A DNA stretch of 7,049 bases from positions 1 to 7,049 of the forward strand of contig VXXH01000672.1 in the NCBI GenBank assembly GCA_009835515.1, read 5' to 3'. This DNA comes from Candidatus Poribacteria bacterium. Its GTDB lineage: Bacteria > Poribacteria > WGA-4E > WGA-3G. Positions 4,851 to 7,049 of this stretch are shown in pieces; the first letter of the stretch is position 1; every line of letters begins with the position of its first letter. Position numbers and translations under genes: made by a program. The notes beneath the pieces are model-generated. The model saw nothing but the letters and a program-made list of their open reading frames with translations, did no database searches and was not told the origin of the DNA.

Positions 4851-7005
4851 TCCGGTTGTAATCCTTCGTTGTTCCTTACATTTCATAGAAATAAGCACTT
4901 TGCAGCGTCTGATGATCGGCATCGTCAGTTTACTGTTTTTCGCGCCGTTAAGCATCGGAGCCCCACCGAACCCATATCTTTTTTTTACTGAAGATTCTAC
5001 GAGTGGGGAATTGGTACCCAAAGCCCCTCAAAGCGAGATTGAATTTCTTGAAGCACTGGAAGACTGTTGTCTCGCCAACGAGCAAGGGGTCTTACAGCCT
5101 GATGGTATAGAATATGTGCTTGCCTTGAAGATAGATTTCTCTGACATGCCCGGACGTAGAGAGGGCGCGGCGTTTGATAAATATCTCTTCGCCACAGAAG
5201 GCGTTTCCCTGAAAACCTATTATCACGAAAATTCTTATGGGCAGATGGATATACAGCCAGGGCCGATGGGCGGTGTCGTTCCGAGAGGCAACACTTGGAT
5301 TCGTGCCAAAAAACCGATGACGTATTACGGCGAAGGTGTCCGAATCTTGGAGCGCTATCGAGAATTAGTTCGGGAGGCTTGCGAGGGCGTAGATGAGACG
5401 GTTGATTTTTCGCAATATGATAGAGACAATGATGGCATCGTAGATCATGTCTTCCTCATCCATTCAGGGAATGACCAAGCGTCTACTGGAATCATTAATT
5501 ATGACATCCAGTCTGTACTCATACCTGCCGTTAACGCTGTTCACGATGGGGTCCGCGTCAATACGGCTGCGGTTGTTGCTGAAGAACCAGATTTTGAACA
5601 CCCACACTTAGGTATCTATTTTCATGAGTTCTTCCACGATTTTGGTGCCCCTGATGTTTATGGTGTCTTTAGAGGTCCACACGACCATAAATGGGGATTG
5701 ATGGGTGCCTTCGGTCCCTATCAAGGGCCTGAAGAGTTTGGGGTCGGAAATGGCTTGGAACCGAGTCATATCATGGGCTATCTCAAATGGGATTTTGATG
5801 GACGACCGCAAAACGGTCGCCTTGGTTGGATTCAACCGGTTGTGATAACCGAAAACCAAAAAATTGATGTGCCCAGTTTTGAACTCGGTCCCAAAACCGA
5901 TAGGCTTTTCAAAATTGATATCCATTCGTCAAGAAATCCGGAGGCTGGAGAAGCGCGGGAATTTTTTCTTATAGAAAATCGGAACAAGATGTCAGGTGCG
6001 ACTTTTGATACCTATCTACCAGAATCAGGTATCCTAATTTGGCACATTGATGAAACGCAGCCCTACCCTATTGGCACTTATGATGCCTCGCATCAGGTAT
6101 GGCTTGAAGATCCAACAGACCCTGAGCACCTGGGTATCTATCAACAAGAGGGCGCTGAATTTATAGATGTGCAATCCATAACGGATGGCGCGGCTTATTC
6201 TTTAGATGACGGACATACAGCCTTTACACCTGGCACTGTCCCGAATAGTAACGCAAACGATGGCACTGTTACGGGTATCTCCATTACTAATATAGGACCG
6301 GAAGGGCTAACGATCCCGATACTGGTATCCTTTGGTGACACTTACGAGCCGAATGATACAATTGTGACAGCGTTTCCTATCAAATATGGCGAAACTTATG
6401 AGTCTTTCATTTTCGATTCGACCGATGTACGCGATGTTTACGAACTGGAAGCGGTCCGTGGGATTACTATTTTAGTGACATTGGCTGATATTCCGCCGAA
6501 TAATAGATACCGGTTATCTCTCCACGCGGCGACGGGAGAAGTGTATGCGACTGGCGAGAATGCGACCGAGATCGCTGGATTGAAGCTTATCTATCAACCT
6601 AACGAGACGGGCACATTCTATCTCGTTATAGAATCGGAGGAAGGATTCAGCAGTGTGGATTCTTACCGGTTGCGGGTAGAACAACTTCAGTCGGAAACAC
6701 TTGCCTTTGAGGCGACGCGAGTCTATCCGAACCCACTGCGCCTTGCTGGCGAAACGATGACGTTCGCCTATCGGCTCTCTGCCTCCCAAATTGCGGATAA
6801 CGTTGACCTTGAGATATTCACGCCGACAGGTGTACTTGTCTATAAAGCAGCACACCAAAACGTCCTCTCACAAGGGAAATTCGAGTGGCGCGGCGCGAAT
6901 CTCAGCGGTGTTCCTGTTGCCTCTGGCGTTTATATTTATCGTATTTCCGCGAAGCAGGCGGTGTCACTTATCCAAGAAATTGGGAAGTTCAGCGTTGTGA
7001 GGTAA
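4843..7005 (+). CDS. Secreted M6-family (immune inhibitor A-like) metallopeptidase with PPC and FlgD-Ig-like C-terminal domains
   Basis: I chose TTG 4843 because GGAGG lies 5 bases upstream; it overlaps the previous stop by 8 bases, implying translational coupling. This gives 720 residues. ATG 4912 (residue 24) is the main alternative; an ATG at 4612 would overlap the upstream gene by 239 bases and is unlikely. A hydrophobic stretch at 24-38 ending SIGA at residue 40 looks like a signal peptide. The peptidase core has a Ca-loop-like YDRDNDGIVD (192-201), the zinc site HEFFHDFGAPD (261-271, matching HExxHxxGxPD of M6 peptidases), a Met-turn-like WGLMG (284-288), FFLIENRNK, and LPESGILIWHID (392-403). 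All are family hallmarks, and the catalytic residues are intact. Next is a PPC (pre-peptidase C-terminal) domain, about 498-613, opening with TYEPND. The last 95 residues run from VYPNP (627-631) through ASGVYIYRI to GKFSVVR. This is the FlgD-Ig-like/type IX-style tail found on many exported proteins, though whether a type IX system exists here is unknown. Expected role: extracellular or surface protein degradation. Confidence 0.92.
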   Translation: MINPVVILRCSLHFIEISTLQRLMIGIVSLLFFAPLSIGAPPNPYLFFTEDSTSGELVPKAPQSEIEFLEALEDCCLANEQGVLQPDGIEYVLALKIDFSDMPGRREGAAFDKYLFATEGVSLKTYYHENSYGQMDIQPGPMGGVVPRGNTWIRAKKPMTYYGEGVRILERYRELVREACEGVDETVDFSQYDRDNDGIVDHVFLIHSGNDQASTGIINYDIQSVLIPAVNAVHDGVRVNTAAVVAEEPDFEHPHLGIYFHEFFHDFGAPDVYGVFRGPHDHKWGLMGAFGPYQGPEEFGVGNGLEPSHIMGYLKWDFDGRPQNGRLGWIQPVVITENQKIDVPSFELGPKTDRLFKIDIHSSRNPEAGEAREFFLIENRNKMSGATFDTYLPESGILIWHIDETQPYPIGTYDASHQVWLEDPTDPEHLGIYQQEGAEFIDVQSITDGAAYSLDDGHTAFTPGTVPNSNANDGTVTGISITNIGPEGLTIPILVSFGDTYEPNDTIVTAFPIKYGETYESFIFDSTDVRDVYELEAVRGITILVTLADIPPNNRYRLSLHAATGEVYATGENATEIAGLKLIYQPNETGTFYLVIESEEGFSSVDSYRLRVEQLQSETLAFEATRVYPNPLRLAGETMTFAYRLSASQIADNVDLEIFTPTGVLVYKAAHQNVLSQGKFEWRGANLSGVPVASGVYIYRISAKQAVSLIQEIGKFSVVR

Positions 7006-7032
7006 GCCTTACAAATTCTTCTTAGATATTTC

Positions 7033-7038
7033 TTGACT
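7033..7038 (+). promoter_or_regulatory. Possible -35 element of a downstream promoter (truncated)
   Basis: TTGACT matches the sigma-70 -35 consensus at five of six positions and lies in the AT-rich gap after the peptidase gene. The matching -10 would fall about 17 bases later, outside the window. No terminator hairpin with a T-tract is visible between 7006 and 7049. Confidence 0.25.
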
Positions 7039-7049
7039 AAAAATTGTAG

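Noticed and set aside
7000..7011. GTAAG-C-CTTAC palindrome at the peptidase stop codon
   Set aside because: A one-base loop cannot form a stable RNA hairpin and no T-tract follows directly, so it is not a terminator.

Overview
The window carries four protein-coding genes, all on the + strand and tightly packed, with no RNA gene, CRISPR array or insertion sequence that I can recognise. The mix is a large flotillin, an M6-type secreted peptidase ending in a FlgD-Ig-like tail, a beta/gamma-crystallin protein joined to a ThuA-like domain, and a zinc-ribbon protein with a carbohydrate-binding-like domain. Together with mid-range base composition this fits an uncultivated environmental bacterium. 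My best guess is the Poribacteria or the wider PVC/FCB-like metagenomic lineages. That placement is inference from gene style, not proof.

Layout. (1) 1-1104: the 3' part of a gene whose start lies before the window. It encodes two beta/gamma-crystallin Greek-key motifs with calcium-binding signatures, followed by a ThuA/class-I amidotransferase-like fold with no obvious nucleophile. (2) 1105-1167: a short gap with a weak inverted repeat and a good ribosome binding site. (3) 1168-3468: a 766-residue flotillin/YqiK-type SPFH membrane scaffold. Its coiled-coil stalk is a 12-copy array of an exactly 22-residue unit. The array is also organised as three 88-residue blocks, and the last two blocks share a 143-bp stretch that is identical at the DNA level. 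(4) 3552-4850: a zinc-ribbon protein of unknown function with a CBM6/35-like beta-sandwich module in its middle. (5) 4843-7005: a secreted M6 (immune inhibitor A-like) metallopeptidase with a PPC domain and a C-terminal FlgD-Ig-like/sorting-type domain. It probably starts at a TTG that overlaps the previous stop codon.

How the genes may work together. Genes 3 and 4 look translationally coupled. The gaps upstream are 63 nt (genes 1-2) and 83 nt (genes 2-3), and I see no convincing promoter in either, so one transcript through all four is possible but unproven. Three of the four proteins are membrane-associated, exported, or carry domains usually found outside the cell, which suggests an envelope or surface theme. 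I cannot assign the set to a known defence, secretion or metabolic system. The most distinctive element is the nested repeat architecture (11/22/88 residues) of the flotillin stalk; the second is the apparent insertion of a carbohydrate-binding-like module between two parts of a zinc-ribbon protein.
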